Below, piece by piece: positions 38,755 to 46,342 of a stretch of 54,987 nucleotides of DNA. The stretch comes from Nocardia camponoti (GTDB lineage Bacteria; Actinomycetota; Actinomycetes; Mycobacteriales; Mycobacteriaceae): contig NZ_BMMW01000008.1 of NCBI RefSeq assembly GCF_014646135.1, positions 1 to 54,987 of the forward strand, read 5' to 3'. Made by a program: the position numbers and the translations under genes. Numbering within the stretch: the stretch's first letter is position 1; every line of letters begins with the position of its first letter. Under the pieces are notes generated by a model. That model had not been told where the DNA came from. It searched no databases and saw nothing but the letters and a program-made list of their open reading frames with translations.

Positions 38755-40655
38755 GACCAGGCGGTCCAGTTCCCGGTGCGCCCGGAACCAAAGCGAAATC
38801 GTTCGGCCCGTCGCTCAAGCGACTAGTCCGTCGACTCGCACCGGAGAAGTTCGCGGTCGGCGTGATCATCGCGTTGGTCATCACCGCGGTCGTGCTCAAC
38901 ACCCTCGGCCCCTACCTGCTCGGTAAGGCAACCAACCTCGTCTTCGACGGGTTCATCGGTAAGCAGTTGCCCGCCGGAATCACCAAAGAGCAAGCGGTAC
39001 AAGCACTTCGCGATAGTGGCGACAACACCAAAGCCGACATGCTCGGCGCGATGAACGTCGTGCCCGGCGTTGGCGTCGACTTCAGCGCCGTCGGTCGCGT
39101 GCTCGCGATCGTGCTCGCGCTCTACGTCGCGGCTTCGCTTTTCGGGTGGTTGCAGGGATACCTACTGAACCTGGTCATCAACCGCACGGTAAAGCGCCTG
39201 CGCGACGAAGTCGAACAGAAACTGCATCGCCTTCCGCTGAGTTACTTCGACACATCGCCGCGCGGTGACGTGCTCAGTCGCGTCACTAACGACGTTGACA
39301 ACGTGTCGCAGAGCTTGCAACAGACCATCAGCCAGCTGCTCACGTCGCTGTTCACCGTGGTCGGCATCTTGATCATGATGTTCTGGATTTCGCCGCTGCT
39401 CGCGGTAATCGCCCTGCTCACGGTGCCCGCCGCGATCATTGTCACCGCGCAGATCGCGAAACGGTCGAAGCCGCACTTCATCGATCAGTGGCGCTACACC
39501 GGCGAGGTCAACGCGTCGGTGGAAGAGGCATACACCGGGCACGAGATCATCAGCGCGTTCGGTCGGGCGCGTGAGGTTGGCAAGGAATTCGACGAGCGCA
39601 ACAACAAGCTCTACAACGCGAGCTTCAAAGCGCAGTTCATTTCCGGCCTGATCATGCCGTCGATCATGTTCCTCGGAAACGTGAACTTCGTCTTCATCGC
39701 GCTGGTCGGCGGCTTGCGCGTCGCGACGGGCAACCTGTCGCTCGGTGACGTGCAGGCCTTCATTCAGTACTCGCGTCAGTTCAGCCAGCCGCTCACGCAG
39801 ATCGGTGCGATGGCCAACCTGATGCAATCGGGAGTCGCGTCAGCTGAGCGGATCTTCGAGATTCTCGACGCACCTGAGCAGTCGCCTGATCCCAAGGAAC
39901 AGGTTGTGCAGCCGGTCGACCGTGGTCGCGTTGAGTTCGACGCGGTGTCGTTCGGCTACGAACCCGATCAGCCGATCATCGAGCGACTGTCGCTCACCGC
40001 CGATCCCGGCAACGTGATCGCGATCGTCGGGCCGACGGGCGCGGGCAAGACCACGCTGGTGAACCTGTTGATGCGGTTCTACGAACTCGATTCGGGCTCG
40101 ATCAGCATTGATGACGTCGACATCACCACCATTTCGCGCGACCATCTACGCTCGCGCATCGGCATGGTGTTGCAGGACACGTGGCTGTTCAAGGGCACGA
40201 TCAAAGAGAACATCGCCTACGGCAACCCCGAGGCCAGCGACGAGGAAATTCTCGAAGCGGCGCGGGCGGCGTATGTCGACCGGTTCGTGCACGCGCTGCC
40301 CAACGGCTACGACACCGTCATCGACGAAGAGGGCGGCGGCGTGAGCGCGGGCGAGAAGCAGCTGATCACCATCGCGCGCGCGTTCCTCGCGAAGCCGTCG
40401 ATCCTGGTGCTCGATGAGGCGACGAGTTCGGTCGATACGCGCACCGAGTCGCTTGTTCAGCACGCGACGGCGGCGCTGCGCCAAGACCGCACGAGTTTCG
40501 TTATCGCACACCGTCTTTCGACGATTCGTGACGCCGATCTGATCGTGGTGATGGAGAAGGGTCAGATTGTCGAGTTTGGCACGCACACGCGATTGCTTGA
40601 AGATCGCGGCGCGTACTACCGGCTCTACAACGCGCAGTTCGCTGAGGCTGTCTGA
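38751..40655 (+). CDS. ABC exporter half, catalytic subunit (second pair)
   Basis: 634 residues: exporter domain with a ~75-residue outer loop between the first two helices (about 62-115), then Walker A GPTGAGKTT, signature VSAGEKQL and canonical Walker B ILVLDEATSSVD. The signature is non-consensus (VSAGE), facing the partner's Asp site, so one composite site is degenerate. GGAGGAAGC precedes ATG 38751. Homologous pairs in actinobacteria are drug/lipid exporters, but nothing here fixes the substrate. Confidence 0.9.
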   Translation: MRPGGPVPGAPGTKAKSFGPSLKRLVRRLAPEKFAVGVIIALVITAVVLNTLGPYLLGKATNLVFDGFIGKQLPAGITKEQAVQALRDSGDNTKADMLGAMNVVPGVGVDFSAVGRVLAIVLALYVAASLFGWLQGYLLNLVINRTVKRLRDEVEQKLHRLPLSYFDTSPRGDVLSRVTNDVDNVSQSLQQTISQLLTSLFTVVGILIMMFWISPLLAVIALLTVPAAIIVTAQIAKRSKPHFIDQWRYTGEVNASVEEAYTGHEIISAFGRAREVGKEFDERNNKLYNASFKAQFISGLIMPSIMFLGNVNFVFIALVGGLRVATGNLSLGDVQAFIQYSRQFSQPLTQIGAMANLMQSGVASAERIFEILDAPEQSPDPKEQVVQPVDRGRVEFDAVSFGYEPDQPIIERLSLTADPGNVIAIVGPTGAGKTTLVNLLMRFYELDSGSISIDDVDITTISRDHLRSRIGMVLQDTWLFKGTIKENIAYGNPEASDEEILEAARAAYVDRFVHALPNGYDTVIDEEGGGVSAGEKQLITIARAFLAKPSILVLDEATSSVDTRTESLVQHATAALRQDRTSFVIAHRLSTIRDADLIVVMEKGQIVEFGTHTRLLEDRGAYYRLYNAQFAEAV

Positions 40656-40667
40656 CCTGGGGGGTGG

Positions 40668-40698
40668 GCGCTAATCGTCGGCCTGAGACGATTAGCGC
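40668..40698. promoter_or_regulatory. Perfect 12-bp inverted repeat abutting the tgt start codon
   Basis: GCGCTAATCGTC (40668-40679), a seven-base loop, then GACGATTAGCGC (40687-40698), immediately followed by the ATG at 40699. No T-run, so it is unlike an intrinsic terminator; it could be an operator, or an RNA hairpin at the translation start. No ribosome site is present. Confidence 0.75.
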
Positions 40699-41955
40699 AT
40701 GGCTGATTCCAGTGAGTTCTCGTTTTCCGTCGATGCCCGGCTTGATGGGGGTCGTCATGGACGCACCGGAGTCATCAGCACCCCGCACGGCGACATCGCG
40801 ACGCCCGCGTTTATCCCGGTCGGCACCAAGGCGTCGGTGAAGGCGGTCCTGCCGGAGACGATGCGCGAGATCGGGGCCCAAGCGCTGCTCGCCAACGCCT
40901 ACCACCTGTACCTGCAACCAGGCTCCGACATCGTCGATGAGGCAGGCGGCCTCGGCAAGTTCATGAACTGGCCGGGGCCGACCTTCACCGACTCGGGCGG
41001 CTTCCAGGTGATGTCGCTTGGCGTTGGGTTCAAAAAGGTGCTCGCGATGGAAGCCGTCGGCGTACGGTCCGACCAGGTGATTGCCGAAGGGAAGGAACGC
41101 CTCGCTGTCGTCGACGACGACGGCGTCACGTTCCGCTCGCACCTCGACGGCAGCAGGCACCGCTTCACGCCCGAGGTTTCGATGGGCATTCAGCATCAGC
41201 TTGGTGCCGACGTGATGTTCGCCTTCGACGAGCTCACGACCCTCATGAATACGCGCGGCTACCAGGAACAGTCGCTGCAACGTACGCACGAGTGGGCCCA
41301 GCGTTGCCTTGATGAGCACGAACGGTTGACCGCGGCCCGCGCCGACAAGCCCTACCAGGCACTTTTCGGCGTCATCCAGGGCGCGCAGTACGAAGACCTG
41401 CGCCGCAAAGCGTGCCGTGATCTCGAAACTCTGCGTGGCGCGGAAGGCACCGGCTTCGACGGCTACGGCATCGGCGGCGCGTTGGAAAAGCACAACCTCG
41501 GCACGATCGTCGGCTGGTGCTGCGACGAACTTCCCGAAAACAAGCCGCGTCACCTGCTCGGCATCAGCGAACCGGAAGACATGTTCACCGCTGTCGAGAA
41601 TGGCGCTGACACCTTCGACTGTGTGAACCCGTCACGGGTCGCGCGCAACGCGGCGATCTACGTCGATGAGGGTCGCTTCAACATCAACACCGCGCGCTTC
41701 CGTCGCGATTTCACGCCGATCGACGAGACCTGTGACTGCTACACCTGCGCGAACTACACCCGCGCCTACCTGCACCACCTGTTCAAGGCGAAGGAAATGC
41801 TCGCGGCAACGCTGTGCACAATCCATAACGAGCGTTACACAATTCGGCTTGTCGACCGGATTCGCGCGAGCATCGAAAACGGCGAATTCGATGAGTACAA
41901 AAAGGAATTCCTCGGGCAGTGGCGGGGTCGGATCAAGGTGCCTGGTCAGGTCTAG
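40699..41955 (+). CDS. tgt: Queuine tRNA-ribosyltransferase Tgt
   Basis: Exchanges G34 of GUN-anticodon tRNAs (Asp, Asn, His, Tyr) for preQ1 or queuine. 418 residues with the TIM-barrel motifs: ATPAFIPVGTKASVKAV near 34-50, LLANAYHLYLQPG near 64-76, FTDSGGFQVMSL with the catalytic-site Asp near 96-107, and the zinc site CDCYTCANYTRAYLHHL near 346-362. ATG 40699 lies directly behind the inverted repeat. Faces the queuosine-precursor transporter yhhQ, with gluQ 2.3 kb further on, so Q-tRNA is made and then glutamylated. No queCDEF, queA or queG is in the window, so whether preQ1 or queuine is imported is open. Confidence 0.95.
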   Translation: MADSSEFSFSVDARLDGGRHGRTGVISTPHGDIATPAFIPVGTKASVKAVLPETMREIGAQALLANAYHLYLQPGSDIVDEAGGLGKFMNWPGPTFTDSGGFQVMSLGVGFKKVLAMEAVGVRSDQVIAEGKERLAVVDDDGVTFRSHLDGSRHRFTPEVSMGIQHQLGADVMFAFDELTTLMNTRGYQEQSLQRTHEWAQRCLDEHERLTAARADKPYQALFGVIQGAQYEDLRRKACRDLETLRGAEGTGFDGYGIGGALEKHNLGTIVGWCCDELPENKPRHLLGISEPEDMFTAVENGADTFDCVNPSRVARNAAIYVDEGRFNINTARFRRDFTPIDETCDCYTCANYTRAYLHHLFKAKEMLAATLCTIHNERYTIRLVDRIRASIENGEFDEYKKEFLGQWRGRIKVPGQV

Positions 41956-41970
41956 TCGCTCGACCCCGCC
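41921..41970. terminator. Hairpin between convergent tgt and yhhQ
   Basis: Perfect 10-bp arms GGCGGGGTCG (41921-41930) and CGACCCCGCC (41961-41970) around the tgt stop, loop 30 bases, no T-run. Similar in style to the hairpin over the rmlB stop. Confidence 0.3.
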
Positions 41971-41977
41971 GTCAACG

Positions 41978-42760
41978 TCACTCGCGTAGTGCGGGAAGGG
42001 GTTGGGCCGTGTAACCGGGTTCGGTCTTCTTCAACAACGCGATAACGCGGTAGGTGATCGGCAGGACGAGCACCTCGCACAGCGTCTTCCAGAGGAAGCC
42101 GACGATGACGTAGTTGATGAACGCTTGCCAGGTGTCGATGCCGATCACCGCGGCGGCGATCGAGCAGAAGATGAGCGTGTCGGCCAGTTCACCGACGATG
42201 GTCGAGCCGATCAGTCGCGCCCAAAGGTGGCGCTCCTTTGTGCGCTCCTTAATCAGCACGAGGGTGGCCGAATTCAGCAGCTGCCCAACGAAATACCCGG
42301 CGAGACCTGCGAGAACAAGTCGCGGGGTGGTGCCGAGCACGGTTTCCAGGGCGGCCTGATTTTCGTAGAAGCCAGCCGATGGCAGGTGAATCGTCACCCA
42401 GAAGCAGCCGACGGTGAGCAGCAGCGCGGCGAAGCCGGTGTAAATCGCGTGGCGTGCGGCGCGGAAGCCATACACCTCGCTCAGCACGTCACCGAGAATG
42501 TAGGCGAGCGGGAAAAGGAAGAAGGCGCCGTCGGTCACGAGCGGCAGGATCTGCACTGGTCCGAGGCTCACCGAGTAGCTGGTGAACAGTTCGACGCCCT
42601 TGGACGCGCAGATATTGGAGATGATCAGTGTCGCGGTGAAAATCGCGACGATTACCGGATAGAACCCCCGCGCGGCCTGGGCGAACGCCGCATGCTCTTG
42701 CGCGGGGTGTCCAGATTCAGCTGTTTTCTGGGGCTTTTGGAGCGAGTTTGCATCATTCAC
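41978..42760 (-). CDS. yhhQ: Queuosine precursor transporter YhhQ (VUT family)
   Basis: 260 residues with six to seven membrane helices and the family landmarks: NICASKG near 48-54, FFLFPLAYILGDVLSEVYGFRAAR near 80-103, and SANVGEL-like SIVGELADTLIF near 187-198. YhhQ proteins import preQ0, preQ1 or queuine. Placed convergent to tgt, 22 bases apart, which strongly supports the role. The first ~28 residues are polar and may be disordered. No preQ1 riboswitch is apparent in the 61 bases upstream. Confidence 0.92.
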   Translation of the reverse strand: MNDANSLQKPQKTAESGHPAQEHAAFAQAARGFYPVIVAIFTATLIISNICASKGVELFTSYSVSLGPVQILPLVTDGAFFLFPLAYILGDVLSEVYGFRAARHAIYTGFAALLLTVGCFWVTIHLPSAGFYENQAALETVLGTTPRLVLAGLAGYFVGQLLNSATLVLIKERTKERHLWARLIGSTIVGELADTLIFCSIAAAVIGIDTWQAFINYVIVGFLWKTLCEVLVLPITYRVIALLKKTEPGYTAQPLPALRE

Positions 42761-42809
42761 GGCCCTATTGTCCCAAGCTCGCGATGTTTCACCGGCTCCG
42801 GTTGTGCAA

Positions 42810-42815
42810 TACGCT
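42810..42815 (+). promoter_or_regulatory. -10 box (TACGCT), leaderless type
   Basis: TACGCT ends six bases before ATG 42822. Confidence 0.6.
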
Positions 42816-42821
42816 GTAGCG

Positions 42822-43373
42822 ATGACGAATCCCGGCGATTCCGACGAGTGGTGGAAGCAGTACGGCGGCTCTGGCGTGTCGCCAGAGTCCGGCGCGCCGG
42901 GTTCGGTGCCGCAGTACCCGACCGCGCAGCCGTCGCAGCCTTCCCAACCTGCCCAGCCGTCGCCGCCTAGTTACCCATCGACGCCGCAATACCCAACGGC
43001 GCCGCCGCCTTCCGCGCCGCAGTATCCGCAGCAGCCTTATGGGCAGCCGCAGCCGTACCCGGGTCAGCCCGCGTATGGTGCGCCGTATCAGCCGTACGGG
43101 TACGCGCAGCCGCAGGCGCAGGGCACCAACGGAATGGCGATCGCCTCGCTTGTCACGTCGCTGACGGGATTGGTGACCTGCGGGCTCGGCGGCATCGTCG
43201 GCCTGATCCTGGGTTTCATCGCGCTGAACCAAACGAAGGAACCAGGGCAGGAAGCTGGTCGAGGCCTGGCGATCGCGGGCGTGATCATCGGTGCGCTCAT
43301 GACGATTGGGATCGTCGTCTGGTTTGTCTTCCTGATCATCGGACTGGCTGGCAGCTCTAGTTCTAGCTACTAG
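42822..43373 (+). CDS. Pro/Gln/Tyr-rich DUF4190 membrane protein
   Basis: 183 residues: a disordered half (1-105) of P, Q, Y, S and G with recurring QPYGQP-like units, then a DUF4190 domain with two membrane helices (NGMAIASLVTSLTGLVTCGLGGIVGLILGFIAL and GLAIAGVIIGALMTIGIVVWFVF). The amphipathic NQTKEPGQEAGRG hinge between helices is typical. Function of the family is unknown. ATG 42822 is supported by its -10 box. Convergent with the RDD gene, which has the same kind of N-terminus. Confidence 0.85.
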   Translation: MTNPGDSDEWWKQYGGSGVSPESGAPGSVPQYPTAQPSQPSQPAQPSPPSYPSTPQYPTAPPPSAPQYPQQPYGQPQPYPGQPAYGAPYQPYGYAQPQAQGTNGMAIASLVTSLTGLVTCGLGGIVGLILGFIALNQTKEPGQEAGRGLAIAGVIIGALMTIGIVVWFVFLIIGLAGSSSSSY

Positions 43374-43382
43374 CGCGAAAGC

Positions 43383-43422
43383 AAAAGGGGCGCTTCCGAA
43401 TTCACTCGGAAGCGCCCCTTTT
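43383..43422. terminator. Bidirectional terminator between DUF4190 and RDD genes
   Basis: Perfect 17-bp stem, arms 43383-43399 and 43406-43422, six-base loop, with A4 and T4 ends for both directions. Confidence 0.92.
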
Positions 43423-43436
43423 CGTGTCGTAGGGGA

Positions 43437-44168
43437 TTAGCCCTTGACGACCTGCGTGCCGCCAGCGAACTTGTCGTGCCAGCCCTGCTTGTTCGGGTCC
43501 TGCGAGATGGTGACCATGATGTAGATCGCGAGGCCGAGGCTAATGAGGCCACCGACGCACGGGATCAGACCAACGATCTCAAACAGGTTGCGCTTGGCCG
43601 ACTGCTCGGGGGTGAGCTGCGCGGCCCCGCCCGGCGCGACAACGCGCAGGCCGAGGATCTTCTTGCCGAGCGTGGTGCCCTGGGTAACTTCCATCGCGAT
43701 GAAGTAGCCGTAGAGCGCCACGGAGATGAGGACGCCGCCGAGAAGCTGAACAGCGTTGCCACTGAGCGCGATCAGCAGCACGATGTACAGCGGAACGCTG
43801 ACGATCAGGCTGTCGATGACGCGCGCGCCAACGCGAATGCCGAGGTCGGCAGGCTGGACGCCACCGAAGCCCTGGTCGTAGCCGCTGGCCGGGTAGGCCT
43901 GCTGCTGCCCGTAAGCATCCTGCGGCTTGTATGCGTCCTGGCTGAACGGCTGCTGCTGGCCATAAGGCTGCTGCTGCCCGTAAGCAGGCTGCTGGGGCTG
44001 CCCGTAGCTCGGGGGCTGCTGTCCGTACGGCTGCTGCGGCTGGCCGTAGCCCGGCTGCTGCTGGCCGTAACCGGGCTGACCGCCCTGCTGGGCGTACGGG
44101 TCTTGGCCGTAGCCGCCGGGCTGGCCGCCCTGCGGGTACTGGTTGGGGTCGTAACCACCGGTGGTCAT
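43437..44168 (-). CDS. RDD family membrane protein with Gln/Tyr/Pro/Gly-rich N-terminus
   Basis: 243 residues: residues 1-105 are a low-complexity tract of QQPYGQ/PGYGQ-type units; residues ~108-243 are an RDD domain, starting GIRVGARVIDSLIVSVPLYIV with the conserved Arg and Asp that name the family, and containing QGTTLGKKILGLRVV, the usual cytoplasmic motif. Three or four membrane helices. RDD proteins are mostly uncharacterised; some are linked to transport or secretion. The tract may self-associate or bind the wall; that is guesswork. Confidence 0.85.
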   Translation of the reverse strand: MTTGGYDPNQYPQGGQPGGYGQDPYAQQGGQPGYGQQQPGYGQPQQPYGQQPPSYGQPQQPAYGQQQPYGQQQPFSQDAYKPQDAYGQQQAYPASGYDQGFGGVQPADLGIRVGARVIDSLIVSVPLYIVLLIALSGNAVQLLGGVLISVALYGYFIAMEVTQGTTLGKKILGLRVVAPGGAAQLTPEQSAKRNLFEIVGLIPCVGGLISLGLAIYIMVTISQDPNKQGWHDKFAGGTQVVKG

Positions 44169-44212
44169 AAATCAGTCCTCGTCGTGATCGCGTAGATCGG
44201 TCGATCCGTACG

Positions 44213-45124
44213 TTACGGACATTCGTCCGGTCGGAACAACCCAGTAGGGTCGAGTATCCATGGATTTCTGGGCAATTGGGCCGCGTCGAACAGTTCGCGG
44301 AGCTCAGCCGTTGTGCGAGCGCGATATCCGAGCGAATCGGCAATCAGCGCAACCACATCTTGCGGCGTGTCGCCTGCGGCGCGTCGATCGGAAAGTGTCA
44401 CTGCCCCATCACGTTTCGCCAGCCGTTTGCCTTCGGGATTGAGCACCAACGGAACGTGCGCGTACGTCGGCACCGCGAGCCCGAGAAGGGTTGCGAGATA
44501 AGCCTGTCTGGGCGTTGACGGCAGGAGATCGTCGCCGCGAACCACCTGGTCGACGCCTTGATCAGCATCATCGACGACAACGGTGAGGTTGTAGGCCGGG
44601 ATGCCGTCGCCGCGCCGCAACACCAAATCGTCCACCGCGCCGGTGTATTCGCCATGAAGTTGATCGTGAAAGGTAAACGAATCGACATCCGCGCGCAGGC
44701 GAATCGCGGCTGGTCGCCCGGATGCTCGCCGCTGGTCGCGTTGTGCGGTGGTGAGTTCGCGGCACGTGCCCGGGTACGCGCCCATCGGACCATGCGGCGC
44801 GGTGGCCGCTTCTTGGATCTCGCGCCGCGTGCAGTAGCACTCGTATGTTCTTCCCGCCGCGGCCAATTCAGCGATCGCGGCGTCGTAAGCATCGGTCCGG
44901 GTTGATTGGTACGCGACGGGACCGTCCCAATCGATGCCGATCGCGGCAAGGTCGGCGAGCTGCTGCTCTGCGGCGCCCGCACGCACCCGGTCGAGGTCGT
45001 CAACGCGAAGAACGAACGCCCGCTGCGTAGTTCGCGCGAACAGCCACGCGAGAATCGCGGTGCGGAGGTTGCCGATGTGCAGGTCACCGGACGGGCTCGG
45101 GGCGTATCTACCTGCGTTGTTCAC
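44213..45124 (-). CDS. gluQ: Glutamyl-queuosine tRNA(Asp) synthetase GluQ
   Basis: A truncated GluRS paralogue that attaches glutamate to queuosine at position 34 of tRNA-Asp. 303 residues, without the anticodon-binding domain, as the family requires. Seen: YAPSPSGDLHIGN at 7-19 (the HIGH-class motif), the zinc site with YECYCTRR and YPGTCREL cysteines near 96-130, and KRLAKRDGAVTL as the KMSKS counterpart near 237-248. It needs Q-tRNA, made by tgt with yhhQ nearby. The DUF309 gene is upstream on the same strand, nine bases away. Confidence 0.94.
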   Translation of the reverse strand: MNNAGRYAPSPSGDLHIGNLRTAILAWLFARTTQRAFVLRVDDLDRVRAGAAEQQLADLAAIGIDWDGPVAYQSTRTDAYDAAIAELAAAGRTYECYCTRREIQEAATAPHGPMGAYPGTCRELTTAQRDQRRASGRPAAIRLRADVDSFTFHDQLHGEYTGAVDDLVLRRGDGIPAYNLTVVVDDADQGVDQVVRGDDLLPSTPRQAYLATLLGLAVPTYAHVPLVLNPEGKRLAKRDGAVTLSDRRAAGDTPQDVVALIADSLGYRARTTAELRELFDAAQLPRNPWILDPTGLFRPDECP

Positions 45125-45133
45125 CGAGGCATC

Positions 45134-45619
45134 CTATGACCCGCGCACCCGCAACGACGTGCGCAGTTGGTCGTCTGCGATGGGGCCACTCGAATCCAGT
45201 GCGCTGAGCAGACTTTCCGTGTGCGCGATGAGCCCTGCGGTATCAACGGCGTAGTGCTCGGAATTCGCCGGATACTCACCAAGTCGCTGGGCCGCTCGTC
45301 GTAACAGAGTGGCCGCACCCTTCGCATTCCCGCGCTGGATGTGGGTAAGGCCAACCGCGTACTGTGCCAAGCCCTGCCACAGCATCCGCTCGGCAACCGG
45401 TCCGTTCTTCCACGCGGCCTCCAACACTTCATGCGCATTGAAGGCCAATCCTTCGTCCAGCAGTTGCTGAGCGAAGTCGAGAGTTTGCTGGGGCGGGAGT
45501 TCAAGATCGTCGGGAATTCGGGCGACCCCAACACTGCCGGGTGGAAGCGGTCGCCCGAGGCGGTCGCGGGGACGGTCATTGCGGGCACGACCTGCGGCGT
45601 CGCGGTCACGGGAGATCAT
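45134..45619 (-). CDS. DUF309 domain protein
   Basis: 161 residues. The core FNAHEVLEAAWKNGPVAERMLWQGLAQYAVGLTHIQRGN (about 73-111) is the DUF309 signature, a helical bundle of unknown function often next to tRNA or nucleotide genes. The first ~40 residues are basic and polar. ATG 45619 follows GGAG closely, with an AGGAGG further up; the frame is open to 45700. Likely co-transcribed with gluQ. Confidence 0.85.
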   Translation of the reverse strand: MISRDRDAAGRARNDRPRDRLGRPLPPGSVGVARIPDDLELPPQQTLDFAQQLLDEGLAFNAHEVLEAAWKNGPVAERMLWQGLAQYAVGLTHIQRGNAKGAATLLRRAAQRLGEYPANSEHYAVDTAGLIAHTESLLSALDSSGPIADDQLRTSLRVRGS

Positions 45620-46040
45620 TACTCCATGATCCTCCTCGCGCGCTGAGTGTGGTTGCGAGGTCGCAGATACCCGGGCTAAAAGTGACGTATCACAGACCAA
45701 TCACATGGAAGTAAATGCTGATGTGTGACCGATGCTGAGAATGGGTAAACAGCGCTGGCTAAACTCGCGCAAACGTTTATCTTCGCAACCTTGGCAAATA
45801 TTTCTGGGAACGCAAATTCTCATCCGCAAACTTGCGGAAGACCTGCTACTGTCTGACTCGCGGGGACAGCCCCCGGGGGCCAAAGGTCCCGCTGTGCTGG
45901 CCCGCACCGGTCGGTTGCGTGCTCGACGGCGGCAGTTTCTCCGATGCCGCGAAGTAACTGTCCGCTCGCACCGGATATCTGGTTGTTTCAGCGATTCCTT
46001 GAGTTATCCCGTATCACGATGGAGCAAAGGAGCAAGTGCC
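45620..46040. other. 420-base intergenic region, AT-rich left part
   Basis: Between divergent DUF309 and DUF397 genes. Roughly 45700-45850 is clearly AT-richer than the window. I looked for riboswitch cores and tRNA-like folds and recognise none. An open frame from 45732 joins onto the DUF397 gene but has no start site or family likeness before 46041. Confidence 0.5.
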
Positions 46041-46250
46041 GTGAAAGTTGATGTCACCAGCGCTGTCTGGCGGAAGAGCACCTACAGCGGTCCAGACGGT
46101 AACTGCGTAGAGGTGGCTTTTCTGCGCGGGGGTGAGGTCGCGGTCCGCGATACAAAGGACAACGGCGTTGGCCCCATCTTGGCGTTCGGCCCGGGGGAGT
46201 GGTCGGCCTTCATAGCCGATGTCACCGCCGGAGAGTTCGCGCTTAGCTGA
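46041..46250 (+). CDS. DUF397 protein
   Basis: 69 residues, essentially one DUF397 domain: AVWRKSTYSGPDGNCVEVA (about 8-26), VAVRDTKDNGVGPILAFGPGEWSAFIADVTAGEF. These small actinobacterial proteins are usually encoded beside an XRE regulator and may act as its partner (antitoxin- or anti-sigma-like roles have been proposed for some). Here the nearest XRE gene is 1.5 kb away with an acyltransferase between. GTG 46041 follows AAGGAG by nine bases. Confidence 0.9.
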   Translation: MKVDVTSAVWRKSTYSGPDGNCVEVAFLRGGEVAVRDTKDNGVGPILAFGPGEWSAFIADVTAGEFALS

Positions 46251-46293
46251 GTCGCGCGATGCGCCCCAAGCTAGCCATATCCGTAGCGAGTTC

Positions 46294-46327
46294 GGGCCCC
46301 GGGAAGCTCCCCGGGGCCCACTTCATT
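46294..46327 (+). terminator. Terminator after DUF397
   Basis: Perfect 10-bp stem GGGCCCCGGG/CCCGGGGCCC with a six-base loop, followed by ACTTCATTT (weak T-run). Confidence 0.75.
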
Positions 46328-46342
46328 TAGGGTGTCGGTGGC

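Noticed and set aside
45620..46040. Riboswitch upstream of DUF397
   Set aside because: The length and some hairpins invite it, but no known riboswitch core could be recognised and the downstream gene gives no ligand hint.
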